Source of the DNA: a virus
Direction: 5' to 3' (one strand)
Virus record (IMG/VR): IMGVR_UViG_3300023178_000300
Coordinates: 1-21,983 of that record
Length of the DNA stretch: 21,983 bases
Below the pieces are notes generated by a model, which was given only the letters and a program-made list of their open reading frames with translations, searched no databases and was not told where the DNA came from. Below, in pieces: positions 11,259 through 17,687 of the stretch (positions within the stretch are counted from its first letter, which is position 1; every line of letters begins with the position of its first letter). The translations under genes were made by a program, and so were the position numbers.

Positions 11259-11724
11259 ACTTCACCTTGTATTTTTTGCCATTGTCGTAGAAAGTAATTA
11301 CACTGTGTGAGTACACTTCTTCTGAAGTATTAGTGTAAGTAGTTTCGTCTCTACAACGAGTTTCTTGTTTGTAACCAACGATCTGTTTGTTACCCCTTTT
11401 CTTGTCGGCGGCAATCATACCACCAATCACAGCACCCGCTGCAGCACCATCATCCTTACCAGTAGCACCTTTGCCAAGCAATCCACCGATAATCATACCA
11501 CCAAGAACATCACCCGCACTGGCACCGCTACCAGTGTTTCCGTAAATGGGAACTTCAACATCCCAACATACCTTTGTGGTTGTTGGAACACTTCGTGTGA
11601 CAGTTCTGTAGTGATCTACCACAGATGCCTTGTTCACTTTACGAGAGTAAATAGAATCGTCGTTTGCAAATGCAGGCATTGCAATCACAGAAGCCAGTAG
11701 TGTCGTTAGAAAAATATTTTTCAT
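11248..11724 (-). CDS. Exported glycine-zipper protein (158 aa)
   Basis: It begins with a classic Sec signal peptide (MKNIFLTTLLASVIAMPAFA, cleavage likely after residue 20) and no lipobox cysteine. A mature N-terminal region (YRTVTRSVPTTTKVCWDVEV) precedes a glycine-zipper 2TM segment (GDVLGGMIIGGLLGKGATG, then AAAGAVIGGMIAADKK), and a short beta-rich C-terminus ends YDNGKKYKVKFVK. Such proteins (SlyB/17-kDa antigen type) insert in or attach to the outer membrane. Two cysteines, in KVCWD and ETRCRD, flank the zipper. In a phage this could alter the host envelope, for example by blocking superinfection or aiding lysis; both are inferences. It overlaps the upstream gene by 4 bases. Confidence 0.8.
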   Translation of the reverse strand: MKNIFLTTLLASVIAMPAFANDDSIYSRKVNKASVVDHYRTVTRSVPTTTKVCWDVEVPIYGNTGSGASAGDVLGGMIIGGLLGKGATGKDDGAAAGAVIGGMIAADKKRGNKQIVGYKQETRCRDETTYTNTSEEVYSHSVITFYDNGKKYKVKFVK

Positions 11725-11972
11725 TTTTCTTCATCCTTATCTGAGGTTAATAGGTTATCGTTTTTAGACATCAACCCTTCTTTGATATCATAGACCATCT
11801 CACCTTTTATCATTCCGATTATGGTGTTGGTCAAATCTACCTCACGCCTTAGATAACCTATTTTCTTTTCGAGTTTAGATAGTTCTGCGAGATAGAATTC
11901 TAACTCCTTTTCTTTGCGGAGTTTCTGTTCGATGAAATCTGTTATCAGAATTATACGTTGTTCTTCACTCAT
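11721..11972 (-). CDS. Coiled-coil phage protein (83 aa)
   Basis: This is a helical, heptad-rich protein: RIILITDFIEQKLRKEKELE, then FYLAELSKLEKKIGYLRREV, and DLTNTIIGMIKGEMVYDIKE. I associate this pattern with a small conserved protein of marine T4-like phages, function unknown. I start it at ATG 11972; a TTG two codons earlier is possible but has no better ribosome site, and no Shine-Dalgarno sequence is obvious for either. A consensus promoter (11950-11978) overlaps its first nine codons, so transcripts from that promoter would lack this start and would serve the downstream glycine-zipper gene instead. Confidence 0.75.
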   Translation of the reverse strand: MSEEQRIILITDFIEQKLRKEKELEFYLAELSKLEKKIGYLRREVDLTNTIIGMIKGEMVYDIKEGLMSKNDNLLTSDKDEEK

Positions 11973-11978
11973 TGTCAA
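11950..11978 (-). promoter_or_regulatory. Perfect-consensus sigma70 promoter (TTGACA, 17, TATAAT)
   Basis: On the minus strand TTGACA (11973-11978), 17 bases, TATAAT (11950-11955). An A-rich segment (11979-11999, the 3' end of the glycosyltransferase gene) precedes it, like an UP element. The spacer contains the ATG of the 83-aa gene. Confidence 0.75.
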
Positions 11979-11987
11979 CTAGTTTTT

Positions 11988-12848
11988 TTATTTTTTCTTG
12001 TAGTTTTTCTTTCTAGACTTTGCGTCTGCAGTTGCAGATACCCCAAGAGATCCGATTGCAGCCATATTACCTTTAAAGATATATGTTCCTACATGGTTCA
12101 AGTTCATCCAAGGACACATCCACACTTTAATACCCGCTTCTCTTGCTTTACGACAGAAGAAGTAATCTTCAGACAGATATCGTTTTGATTCTGGATCAAT
12201 GATACAGTCGAAGTATGCGGTAATTTCACGTGAACCATCAAAGTTCTCAGTGCGCACATGATCAGGTTTATAACGCAGTTCAGGATATGCATCACGATAC
12301 TTATCCAACACGTCACGACCAATCAACATAAATCCTGTACCCGCTTCACTTACTTCAATAGGTTCGTTCAATCTGAATTCACCTTTCATGCCCTTTACAG
12401 GATTGAACACGAAGTCTGAAGTGTAGTTTTCTAAGTGGAACGGATTTTCGTCTGCACGACCTTTTTGCGAAGCGACTTGCACTTTCTCCCAAGCGATAGT
12501 CTTCTTGGGATACGGACCAGTCATGATTTGATAGTTCTCAGGATCATGAACCGCAAGACCAAGAAGTGCAAGTACATCCTTTGCATTAAAATGGATATCA
12601 GAATCGATAAAGATCATGTGTGTACAATCTGATCTTAGAAACTCATCCACAACATAGTTTCTTGCACGTTGCACAAGACTTTCGTTGAACAGATAATAAA
12701 AACGAACATCAATACCTGCTTTTGTACAAAGCATCGCTAGATCGTTACATGATTTGGTGAATAGTCCAGAACAATTGCCACCGTACATCGGTGTTCCTAC
12801 GAATAGTTTGTAACCACGTAGTTGTTCTGTGGTAATTTTGATGTCCAT
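11988..12848 (-). CDS. GT-A fold glycosyltransferase (286 aa)
   Basis: This is a glycosyltransferase of the type common in marine T4-like phages. GYKLFVGTPMYGGNC begins the nucleotide-binding fold, and THMIFIDSDIHFNAKDVLAL contains the DxD metal-binding motif (Asp-Ser-Asp). VSEAGTGFMLIGRDVLDKY is typical of the acceptor region, and LSEDYFFCRKAREAGIKVW resembles the E/D-D-F..C.ka...G general-base segment. The basic C-terminus (SRKKNYKKK) is unusual. It would transfer sugars to phage DNA, virion or host-envelope targets. The start is ATG 12848, behind GGAGATCTGA. A late-promoter-like octamer lies 42 bases upstream. Confidence 0.88.
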   Translation of the reverse strand: MDIKITTEQLRGYKLFVGTPMYGGNCSGLFTKSCNDLAMLCTKAGIDVRFYYLFNESLVQRARNYVVDEFLRSDCTHMIFIDSDIHFNAKDVLALLGLAVHDPENYQIMTGPYPKKTIAWEKVQVASQKGRADENPFHLENYTSDFVFNPVKGMKGEFRLNEPIEVSEAGTGFMLIGRDVLDKYRDAYPELRYKPDHVRTENFDGSREITAYFDCIIDPESKRYLSEDYFFCRKAREAGIKVWMCPWMNLNHVGTYIFKGNMAAIGSLGVSATADAKSRKKNYKKK

Positions 12849-12889
12849 TCAGATCTCCATATTAAAACAATAATTAAAAGGTTCTTCCT

Positions 12890-12897
12890 TATTTATG
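12890..12897 (-). promoter_or_regulatory. Late-promoter-like octamer CATAAATA before the glycosyltransferase
   Basis: The minus-strand sequence CATAAATA matches the T4 late octamer at 7 of 8 positions. It overlaps the TAA stop of the DUF262/HNH gene. The spacing to the glycosyltransferase start (about 42 bases) suits a leader. Confidence 0.4.
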
Positions 12898-14278
12898 CGT
12901 TATCTCGAAGGGACTCAGGAATAAGTTCTGCAGGCAAGTCAGTTTTCAATTTAAGATTATCTTTGCGTGTTTGCATTACGATATTATTAGGTTCTGCAGA
13001 ACCACCATTTTTCGCCATCTTGACGTGTCCACCTTGAACAACAGTGGGATCATATAATTCTTCTGGTTTGATTTCAACACCTTCTGGTGTCTTGCCACCG
13101 TCACGATTGTAAACAATAAGCTTCGTCTCTTTTGTTGCAAGACGTTGTTCTTTCATCTCGACAGTGTATACATCTAAAGATTGGATGTTTTCTAAAATCA
13201 AACGTTGACGAATCTGATTCATCTTCGTCTGACGTGAACGCAAAAGTTCAGAGTAAATTGCACTACGACCATTTGAATACTCGTGAGTAGTTTTCTTATC
13301 GTCAAGAAGTTTTACATATGCTTTGTATGCATCAGTAATAAACTTTTGTGGTTCTGTAATCTTCAATGTCTTCTGACGATCTACAGAACGCCAAATAGTG
13401 AACAGATCTAGGATAAAGTTCTTGTGAAGTATGGTGGGAAACTCAGAAAACGATAACAACTCTTTCATGAACTTCTTAGTGAAAGTGGAAAACGGCGAGA
13501 CAAAAGAACCATAGTCTTCATCTTCGTAAATATTACGAAGAACACCAGTCGTAATATTTGCAGTAGTTTTACCGTTCTTGAAATCATCAAGAACAAAAAT
13601 AGCAAACAATCCTGCAAAGAAGTCATCAACGTCTCGGCGATTGTTGTGAGTCAATCCATTAATGTTTGGGAATTTTGTCGCATACTTTTTACCAAAGTCA
13701 CGACAAACACCTGCAACGGCAGTCAAAATTGGATTTCGACGTTCCGCCGCATTCAATGCAACGCCACGGTTTACAACATCAAAGATAGTTGAAAGATCTC
13801 GACGAGTTGCACTTGTAAGTACTTCTACAGTGATTGTACGGCTCTCAAAGATGATACGCAAATCAGCATCCATTGTTGAGTATGTGTTGTTTGTTTTGTC
13901 AATAACATAACGAACACCACCAAGGGAATATTCTCCATTTGGAATGGTAACTTTGTCTTTGTAGAAAAGAATCAATGTATTTGTACGGTTCCAAGAATCT
14001 AGGTTAAGATAAGTATAACCCTTGTCTTGCCAACGTGTATAGTATTCTTGATCCAGTTTATCAAATGAATTTGCAAGACAACTATCAATCTTTGCAACGA
14101 CGAAAAGCGATGGCGCTTTATTTGTCAACACAGACTCAACAAACGAAGACTGATCTTTTGGTGTCCATCGGTTAGGTGATTGGATATCCATGTCAGCTGT
14201 CATTTGTTCACAAATAGTGTTTACGAATGTTCCAACACGGAATTGTTTGGTTTGACGTTCGATGTCTGTGATAATCAT
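12893..14278 (-). CDS. DUF262-like protein with C-terminal HNH-like motif (461 aa)
   Basis: The N-terminal region resembles DUF262 (ParB/GmrS-like): NRWTPKDQSSFVESVLTNKA (36-55), YLNLDSWNRTNTLILFY (90-106; the Asp-x-x-Asn-Arg replaces the usual DGQQR loop) and FDVVNRGVALNAAERRNPI (166-184; compare FxxiNxxGvpLnxxE.R). The C-terminus has an HNH-like layout: VVQGGHVKMAKNGGS with His418, then EPNNIVMQTRKDN with Asn431/432 and Asn441. DUF262 joined to HNH is the plan of GmrSD-type systems that cut modified DNA and of related defence proteins; the DGQQR deviation means NTPase activity may be altered. It lies behind a strong promoter with an A-tract region. A role in excluding other phages is inferred. 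Confidence 0.72.
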   Translation of the reverse strand: MIITDIERQTKQFRVGTFVNTICEQMTADMDIQSPNRWTPKDQSSFVESVLTNKAPSLFVVAKIDSCLANSFDKLDQEYYTRWQDKGYTYLNLDSWNRTNTLILFYKDKVTIPNGEYSLGGVRYVIDKTNNTYSTMDADLRIIFESRTITVEVLTSATRRDLSTIFDVVNRGVALNAAERRNPILTAVAGVCRDFGKKYATKFPNINGLTHNNRRDVDDFFAGLFAIFVLDDFKNGKTTANITTGVLRNIYEDEDYGSFVSPFSTFTKKFMKELLSFSEFPTILHKNFILDLFTIWRSVDRQKTLKITEPQKFITDAYKAYVKLLDDKKTTHEYSNGRSAIYSELLRSRQTKMNQIRQRLILENIQSLDVYTVEMKEQRLATKETKLIVYNRDGGKTPEGVEIKPEELYDPTVVQGGHVKMAKNGGSAEPNNIVMQTRKDNLKLKTDLPAELIPESLRDNA

Positions 14279-14309
14279 AATTTATATCTCTCTCATTGGT
14301 TACAGATAT

Positions 14310-14338
14310 AATATAATACATCTGCAACCAAATGTCAA
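14310..14338 (-). promoter_or_regulatory. Sigma70-type promoter for the DUF262/HNH gene (TTGACA, 17, TATATT)
   Basis: On the minus strand TTGACA (14333-14338), exactly 17 bases, TATATT (14310-14315). It lies 32 bases upstream of the start codon. It is directly preceded by alternating A- and T-runs (14339-14383). Confidence 0.85.
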
Positions 14339-14345
14339 GCGTTTA

Positions 14346-14373
14346 TTTGAAAAAAAATCAAATTTTTTTCAAA
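14346..14373. repeat. A/T-tract inverted repeat upstream of the promoter
   Basis: TTTGAAAAAAA (14346-14356) and TTTTTTTCAAA (14363-14373) are perfect reverse complements around ATCAAA, followed by further A/T runs to 14382. Runs recur about every 8-13 bases, as in bent DNA or UP elements. It also separates the HAD-like gene end from the promoter. Confidence 0.7.
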
Positions 14374-14380
14374 AAACTTT

Positions 14381-14635
14381 TTACACTCGCCAGACCACGG
14401 TTTCTGAGTATGGAACTTCATAGTGATCTAACCACTGATGAGTGACTTCGTAATCTTTGTCTATATCACGTCTACATTCAATAATGACTTTGTATCCTGA
14501 TTTATACCATTGGATCATTTTATCAATCATCAAAACTGCAGGCTGTGCATTGTAGATACCATACTTGTCTTCTGGTGATCCTACCTTCCCCGCAATGCAA
14601 ATAGATTCCATGTCAACTATGATTGTCGGTGTCAT
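14381..14635 (-). CDS. Small HAD-like phosphatase-type protein (84 aa), probably degenerate
   Basis: The layout is that of small HAD-superfamily phosphatases: an N-terminal strand with the nucleophile motif (IIVDMES, Asp8), then KYGIYNAQPAVLMIDKMIQW, a strand (YKVIIECRRD) where families have T-x-R, and a C-terminal WLDHYEVPYSETVV. The usual second Asp of DxD is Glu10, and the motif II Thr is Glu or Cys, so catalysis is doubtful. At 84 aa it is shorter than the 100-150 aa capsule or nucleotide phosphatases it resembles. It overlaps the sulfotransferase gene by 4 bases (ATGA) and is the last gene before the A-tract region. Confidence 0.65.
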   Translation of the reverse strand: MTPTIIVDMESICIAGKVGSPEDKYGIYNAQPAVLMIDKMIQWYKSGYKVIIECRRDIDKDYEVTHQWLDHYEVPYSETVVWRV

Positions 14636-15405
14636 ACGAATAATCCTTCTACGTCAAAATCTGGAATGTCTGGTTTTCCATCTACCCAAACATATTCATG
14701 ATTATATTTCTTGTAAGGTTGTGTTGCGAAGTAGTCTTCCATGCAAACTACTTCTATATTGGGTACTTGTTGTTGAATGTATGCCATTCTTTTATAATTG
14801 TTGATTAACTGATGAATAGTTTGTTGAACAAAAATTCCATGCATGTCACCTTTAACTTTGCGTTTGACAACATCTTCACGATATTCCGTCCCTACGTGCA
14901 TATCAAAATGGTAATCCACTCCATGTACCAATCCATGTCTATGGTTCTTGAATCCATTTTGACCAAACCGGCCATCACTTCTCATCCCAACCCAACTAAG
15001 GACTTGTGCTTCCCAATCACGACGATATAAGAGGTACACTTTATCACAAGATGCCACAACTTCGACATCTCTTTCGTCCAAAGTCGGATCCTCGTTTAGT
15101 TCCCAAGTTTTAACAATATGATCGGGCATCAACTTAAAACAAATTGGTTCACCAGATTGGATACCCTTTAGATAGTCACCAAAAAAGTCACGATCTCGTG
15201 TAAAGGTTTTAACCAATGGGTTGTCTGGTTGTTTTCGAGCAATATCCAGTTCTTCCCAATGTCCCCTGTGACCAGCATAGTCCCAAGGACGTTCGTGACT
15301 GAATAGTTCTCCCTTATACGGAAGATCAAATTCTCTCGATTTTAAAAGGGTGAATGATGTACTTCCTGAACGGAAGTTTGTAAGAACACATACCGTATTT
15401 GTCAT
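14632..15405 (-). CDS. Sulfotransferase-family protein (257 aa)
   Basis: The protein belongs to the PAPS-dependent sulfotransferase family. The N-terminal TNFRSGSTSFTLLKS (9-23) is the 5'-phosphosulfate-binding loop (compare RSGST). The region CDKVYLLYRRDWEAQVLSWV matches the second PAPS-binding segment (YLLYR.D). The central part (FGDYLKGIQSGEPICFKLMP) and a C-terminal aromatic region (KKYNHEYVWVDGKPDIPDFD) complete the fold. Sulfotransferases of this type occur in marine T4-like phages with glycosyltransferases; the acceptor is unknown (sugar, protein or lipid). It starts at ATG 15405, shortly after the DUF4338 gene, and couples to the HAD-like gene. Confidence 0.78.
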   Translation of the reverse strand: MTNTVCVLTNFRSGSTSFTLLKSREFDLPYKGELFSHERPWDYAGHRGHWEELDIARKQPDNPLVKTFTRDRDFFGDYLKGIQSGEPICFKLMPDHIVKTWELNEDPTLDERDVEVVASCDKVYLLYRRDWEAQVLSWVGMRSDGRFGQNGFKNHRHGLVHGVDYHFDMHVGTEYREDVVKRKVKGDMHGIFVQQTIHQLINNYKRMAYIQQQVPNIEVVCMEDYFATQPYKKYNHEYVWVDGKPDIPDFDVEGLFV

Positions 15406-15416
15406 TTTATCTCCAA

Positions 15417-16517
15417 TTATCGAATGATGTCGATATCACTGTCTGCAGTCCATATCTCTAAATCATTGCGCAATCTATCTTCTTCTTTTAGTTTGTTGTA
15501 CCGTTTAGTTGCAAGTTTACGCCACCATTCAATGACATTATTTTGATAGAACTTATCATAGTTCTGCGCTTTAACGATTTCGTCTGTCTTACCATTGACA
15601 ATATCAATATAGTTTTCGATACCATAGTTAGACACATAGTAACGTTTCTGTTCTGTCAACGACTTTGCATCTTCGATTGTCTTTTTGAACTTATCAAGTT
15701 CCCCACCTTTGAGAGACTTCTTAATCAAACCAATGATGGCATTAGTCATCTTAAGTTTACGACTAGATGCGCCTTCTTTGACTAACTCACCACGACCAAC
15801 AATGTCTTCGACATACGCTACTAAGTCAAGGTAAGGTTTACCATGCAACATAGGAATGAAGTCGGACATAGTGTTACCTTTGTAACGCAACAACGGTTTC
15901 ATACCGTCATACATCGATGCACCCTTTGTATTTCCGTACAAGGATGTAGTCTCGAACATTACGAGATTCATTCCATATTTCTTGTTGAGTTTTTCTCTGA
16001 CTTCGTGCGTACAACACAGTGCAGCGAGAAGTTTACCACCAAGATAATTGTAACCAAACGGTTGACAGGGAACGATAACGAACCCCATCATTGCAGTCTT
16101 ATTGAAGTTAGTAAGATCTGGTACACCACCCAAGAGTTGATTGCGTGGTGCACAATTGATCACAGGACTACCGAAACGCATGAACCCTACAAACTGTCCA
16201 GTCTTCTTTTCTTTGACTGCAAGTTTCAGGGCCTTGCCAGGGATGGAGACCATGTTACTATGACTACTGATCATATTTAGACACGTGTCCCAAGTCATAT
16301 TATCAAGTTCGACGACTTCTAAATCCATGTCTTCTGGGGACATAGAGAAGTCGTCGAACATATCTGTATCAAATCCAAACCCTGGCAAGGTTTGCGGAAG
16401 TTCAGCAATCTGCGCCATCTTTTGGTCACGCATATATTGGTCAATCCTTTCGAACTGACCAAAGTAATTGTTAAAGATGTTTGCGCAGTGTAGTGCTTGT
16501 TCAGTATTAAGCTGCAT
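15417..16517 (-). CDS. DUF4338-like protein (366 aa), related to DruA of Druantia defence systems
   Basis: The core VGFMRFGSPVINCAPRNQLL (112-131), FVIVPCQPFGYNYLGGKLLA (148-167), CTHEVREKLNKKYGMN, FETTSLYGNTKGASMYDGM (190-208) and LLRYKG matches the DUF4338 family, found in many T4-like phages and as DruA in Druantia systems. Its biochemistry is not established in phages. A helical, charged C-terminal third ends AKRYNKLKEEDRLRNDLEIW-like (residues about 337-358) before a short tail. I start at ATG 16517; the frame also offers TTG 16523 and GTG 16520 just upstream, inside the end of the MazG-like gene (11-base overlap). It has no visible DruE, DruM or other Druantia partner. Confidence 0.78.
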   Translation of the reverse strand: MQLNTEQALHCANIFNNYFGQFERIDQYMRDQKMAQIAELPQTLPGFGFDTDMFDDFSMSPEDMDLEVVELDNMTWDTCLNMISSHSNMVSIPGKALKLAVKEKKTGQFVGFMRFGSPVINCAPRNQLLGGVPDLTNFNKTAMMGFVIVPCQPFGYNYLGGKLLAALCCTHEVREKLNKKYGMNLVMFETTSLYGNTKGASMYDGMKPLLRYKGNTMSDFIPMLHGKPYLDLVAYVEDIVGRGELVKEGASSRKLKMTNAIIGLIKKSLKGGELDKFKKTIEDAKSLTEQKRYYVSNYGIENYIDIVNGKTDEIVKAQNYDKFYQNNVIEWWRKLATKRYNKLKEEDRLRNDLEIWTADSDIDIIR

Positions 16518-16773
16518 CACCAAGAGATAAGTTGCTCCATGTTTTCAATTTTTCACGTTTTGCGTCTGCACACGCTTCTACATTATTCCAACTGATAAGA
16601 TCCCACTCATGTAACAGATTAAGCATACACATAACATCTCCGACTTCAGATTCCAATTTTGAATTGTTATCATAACCAAATCGGATCATCTTCGAAACTT
16701 CAATTGCAAGTTCATTGCACTCTTCCATAAGAATGACCATCAGTTCGTCTCGTTCGTCTAATTTAGTATTCAT
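16507..16773 (-). CDS. MazG-like nucleotide pyrophosphohydrolase (88 aa)
   Basis: This is an all-alpha NTP pyrophosphohydrolase-like protein. LMEECNELAIEVSKMIRFG (15-33) supplies the E-E-x-x-E metal site and LESEVGDVMCMLNLLHEW (40-57) the E-x-x-D site; the tail AKREKLKTWS is typical of short MazG forms. The family hydrolyses NTPs or dNTPs to NMP and pyrophosphate and is thought to reset nucleotide or ppGpp levels in infected cells. The annotated ATG (16773) overlaps the last bases of a consensus promoter; transcripts from it would begin downstream of that codon, so either a longer upstream transcript is used or translation starts internally (Met12). It overlaps the DUF4338 gene. Confidence 0.82.
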   Translation of the reverse strand: MNTKLDERDELMVILMEECNELAIEVSKMIRFGYDNNSKLESEVGDVMCMLNLLHEWDLISWNNVEACADAKREKLKTWSNLSLGDAA

Positions 16774-16800
16774 TATACCATACTCCTATGTGTTTGTCAA
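16772..16800 (-). promoter_or_regulatory. Perfect-consensus sigma70 promoter (TTGACA, 17, TATAAT)
   Basis: On the minus strand TTGACA (16795-16800), 17 bases, TATAAT (16772-16777). The TGA of the -35 is the stop codon of the oxygenase gene, and the final AT of the -10 belongs to the ATG of the MazG-like gene. It may supply DUF4338 and the genes after it. Confidence 0.75.
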
Positions 16801-17210
16801 TAGACTGTTATTGCAACACGCCTATCTGTTATACCATGAACTCCATGCCATTTATCAACTTCTAGTTCATGCCATTTTTTCGGTTTGATAACAACTTCTT
16901 TTATCTTATCACCAAACTCATCTGTGTACCACGCAGTGGAAACACGATCACCACCAGACTTCACAATATAATTAATTGCCGTAGTTCTTCCTGTGTCTAT
17001 ATGGATAGGCACATTGTCTTGTAAAGTTTGGTAACAGAACTTTTTGTATTCTGGAAATAGTTTCTTCAAGAATTGTTGTAAGTCAGGTTGACAATCGTGT
17101 ATTGTATACCTATCAGTATACCCACCAAAAAAGTTTTCAATCTCCAAAATTTTACCGATAGGCAAGATTAAGTTATCTGGAACTCTGGGCACATCCAACA
17201 GTCTATACAT
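16797..17210 (-). CDS. 2OG-Fe(II) oxygenase-like protein (137 aa)
   Basis: This protein has the signature residues of 2-oxoglutarate/Fe(II)-dependent oxygenases: NVPIHIDTGRTTAINYIV gives the H-x-D iron site (His70, Asp72). HELEVDKWHGVHGITDRRVA gives the distal His (His125, in the usual H-G-V..I..R context) and Arg131 for 2-oxoglutarate. The length fits the compact phage forms, which are common in marine T4-like phages; the substrate is unknown. I start at ATG 17210, with AAGGG upstream; the longer form to 17249 extends into the preceding MazG-like gene and adds only a poorly conserved N-terminus. Downstream it ends at a promoter. Confidence 0.82.
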   Translation of the reverse strand: MYRLLDVPRVPDNLILPIGKILEIENFFGGYTDRYTIHDCQPDLQQFLKKLFPEYKKFCYQTLQDNVPIHIDTGRTTAINYIVKSGGDRVSTAWYTDEFGDKIKEVVIKPKKWHELEVDKWHGVHGITDRRVAITVY

Positions 17211-17237
17211 TATACTACCCTTATACAAACTTGGCAA
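17209..17237 (-). promoter_or_regulatory. Sigma70-like promoter (TTGCCA, 17, TATAAT) at the oxygenase start
   Basis: On the minus strand TTGCCA (17232-17237), 17 bases, TATAAT (17209-17214). The -10 overlaps the ATG of the oxygenase gene (TATAATG), the same geometry as at 16772-16800. Weaker than the others because of the -35 mismatch. Confidence 0.5.
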
Positions 17238-17571
17238 GGTCTGGCGCAACCCAACCTTCAGGTTTTAGGACTTTTCCGTCCTCACGTTTGCGAACCTTTC
17301 CAGTGTCTGGATCGATCTTCGCAAAATTAGTTTTCATTACTTCTTCCCACGCACCTTCTCCGTCCCATCCTGCGGCACGAATTGCGCCCATAGTAACAAC
17401 AAGAATATCAACCAGTGCATCTAGTTGTTCGACCTTATCTTGATTTGATACTGCTTCTTGAAGTTCTTGATACTCTTCAGAAATCAATCCCAAGTACATT
17501 TCGTAGTTTTCAGGTGATGGTGATTGATCACACGCTGTTCCAAATGTGTCAATGTCTTTAAATGGATTCAT
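17221..17571 (-). CDS. MazG-like / phosphoribosyl-ATP pyrophosphohydrolase-like protein (116 aa)
   Basis: This is a second all-alpha NTP pyrophosphatase-type protein. ISEEYQELQEAVSNQDKVEQ carries the E-E-x-x-E site and LDALVDILVVTMGAIRAAGW the D-x-x-D pair of the family. It continues EGAWEEVMKTNFAKIDPDTG, then KVRKREDGKVLKPEGWVAPD, an arrangement usual in phage and bacterial members whose substrates are (d)NTPs. It is longer than and distinct from the 88-aa MazG-like gene two genes downstream; the two may act on different nucleotides. The start ATG 17571 has an AGGAAGG site and overlaps the stop of the 39-aa membrane peptide by 4 bases. Confidence 0.86.
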   Translation of the reverse strand: MNPFKDIDTFGTACDQSPSPENYEMYLGLISEEYQELQEAVSNQDKVEQLDALVDILVVTMGAIRAAGWDGEGAWEEVMKTNFAKIDPDTGKVRKREDGKVLKPEGWVAPDLAKFV

Positions 17572-17687
17572 AATGGTAACCTTCCTGTATAAAGATCAAT
17601 ACCTAAACTGATCATACCCATAGCAAACATTGATATAATAAACACTTGTGCAATGCGCACTGCAATATAATCTCCTAAGTTATTCAT
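17568..17687 (-). CDS. Small single-span membrane peptide (39 aa)
   Basis: The ORF starts at ATG 17687, overlapping the stop of the DUF2693-like gene (TAATG), with GGGAG 7 bases upstream. The peptide MNNLGDYIAVRIAQVFIISM is followed by FAMGMISLGIDLYTGRLPL, one hydrophobic span with few charges. A longer frame running to 17750 has no support, because its extension lies inside the upstream gene. The function is unknown. Confidence 0.6.
   Translation of the reverse strand: MNNLGDYIAVRIAQVFIISMFAMGMISLGIDLYTGRLPL

Noticed and set aside
11973-11978. TTG start for the coiled-coil gene at 11978
   Set aside because: It adds only two residues and is part of a -35 hexamer; ATG 11972 is the simpler start.
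15843-16280. Open frame of 145 aa on the + strand
   Set aside because: It is antisense to the conserved core of the DUF4338 gene, and its Cys/His-rich composition looks like a shadow frame.
17211-17249. N-terminal extension of the oxygenase to 17249
   Set aside because: It overlaps the end of the MazG-like gene and has no ribosome site; ATG 17210 has AAGGG upstream and gives the usual domain start.
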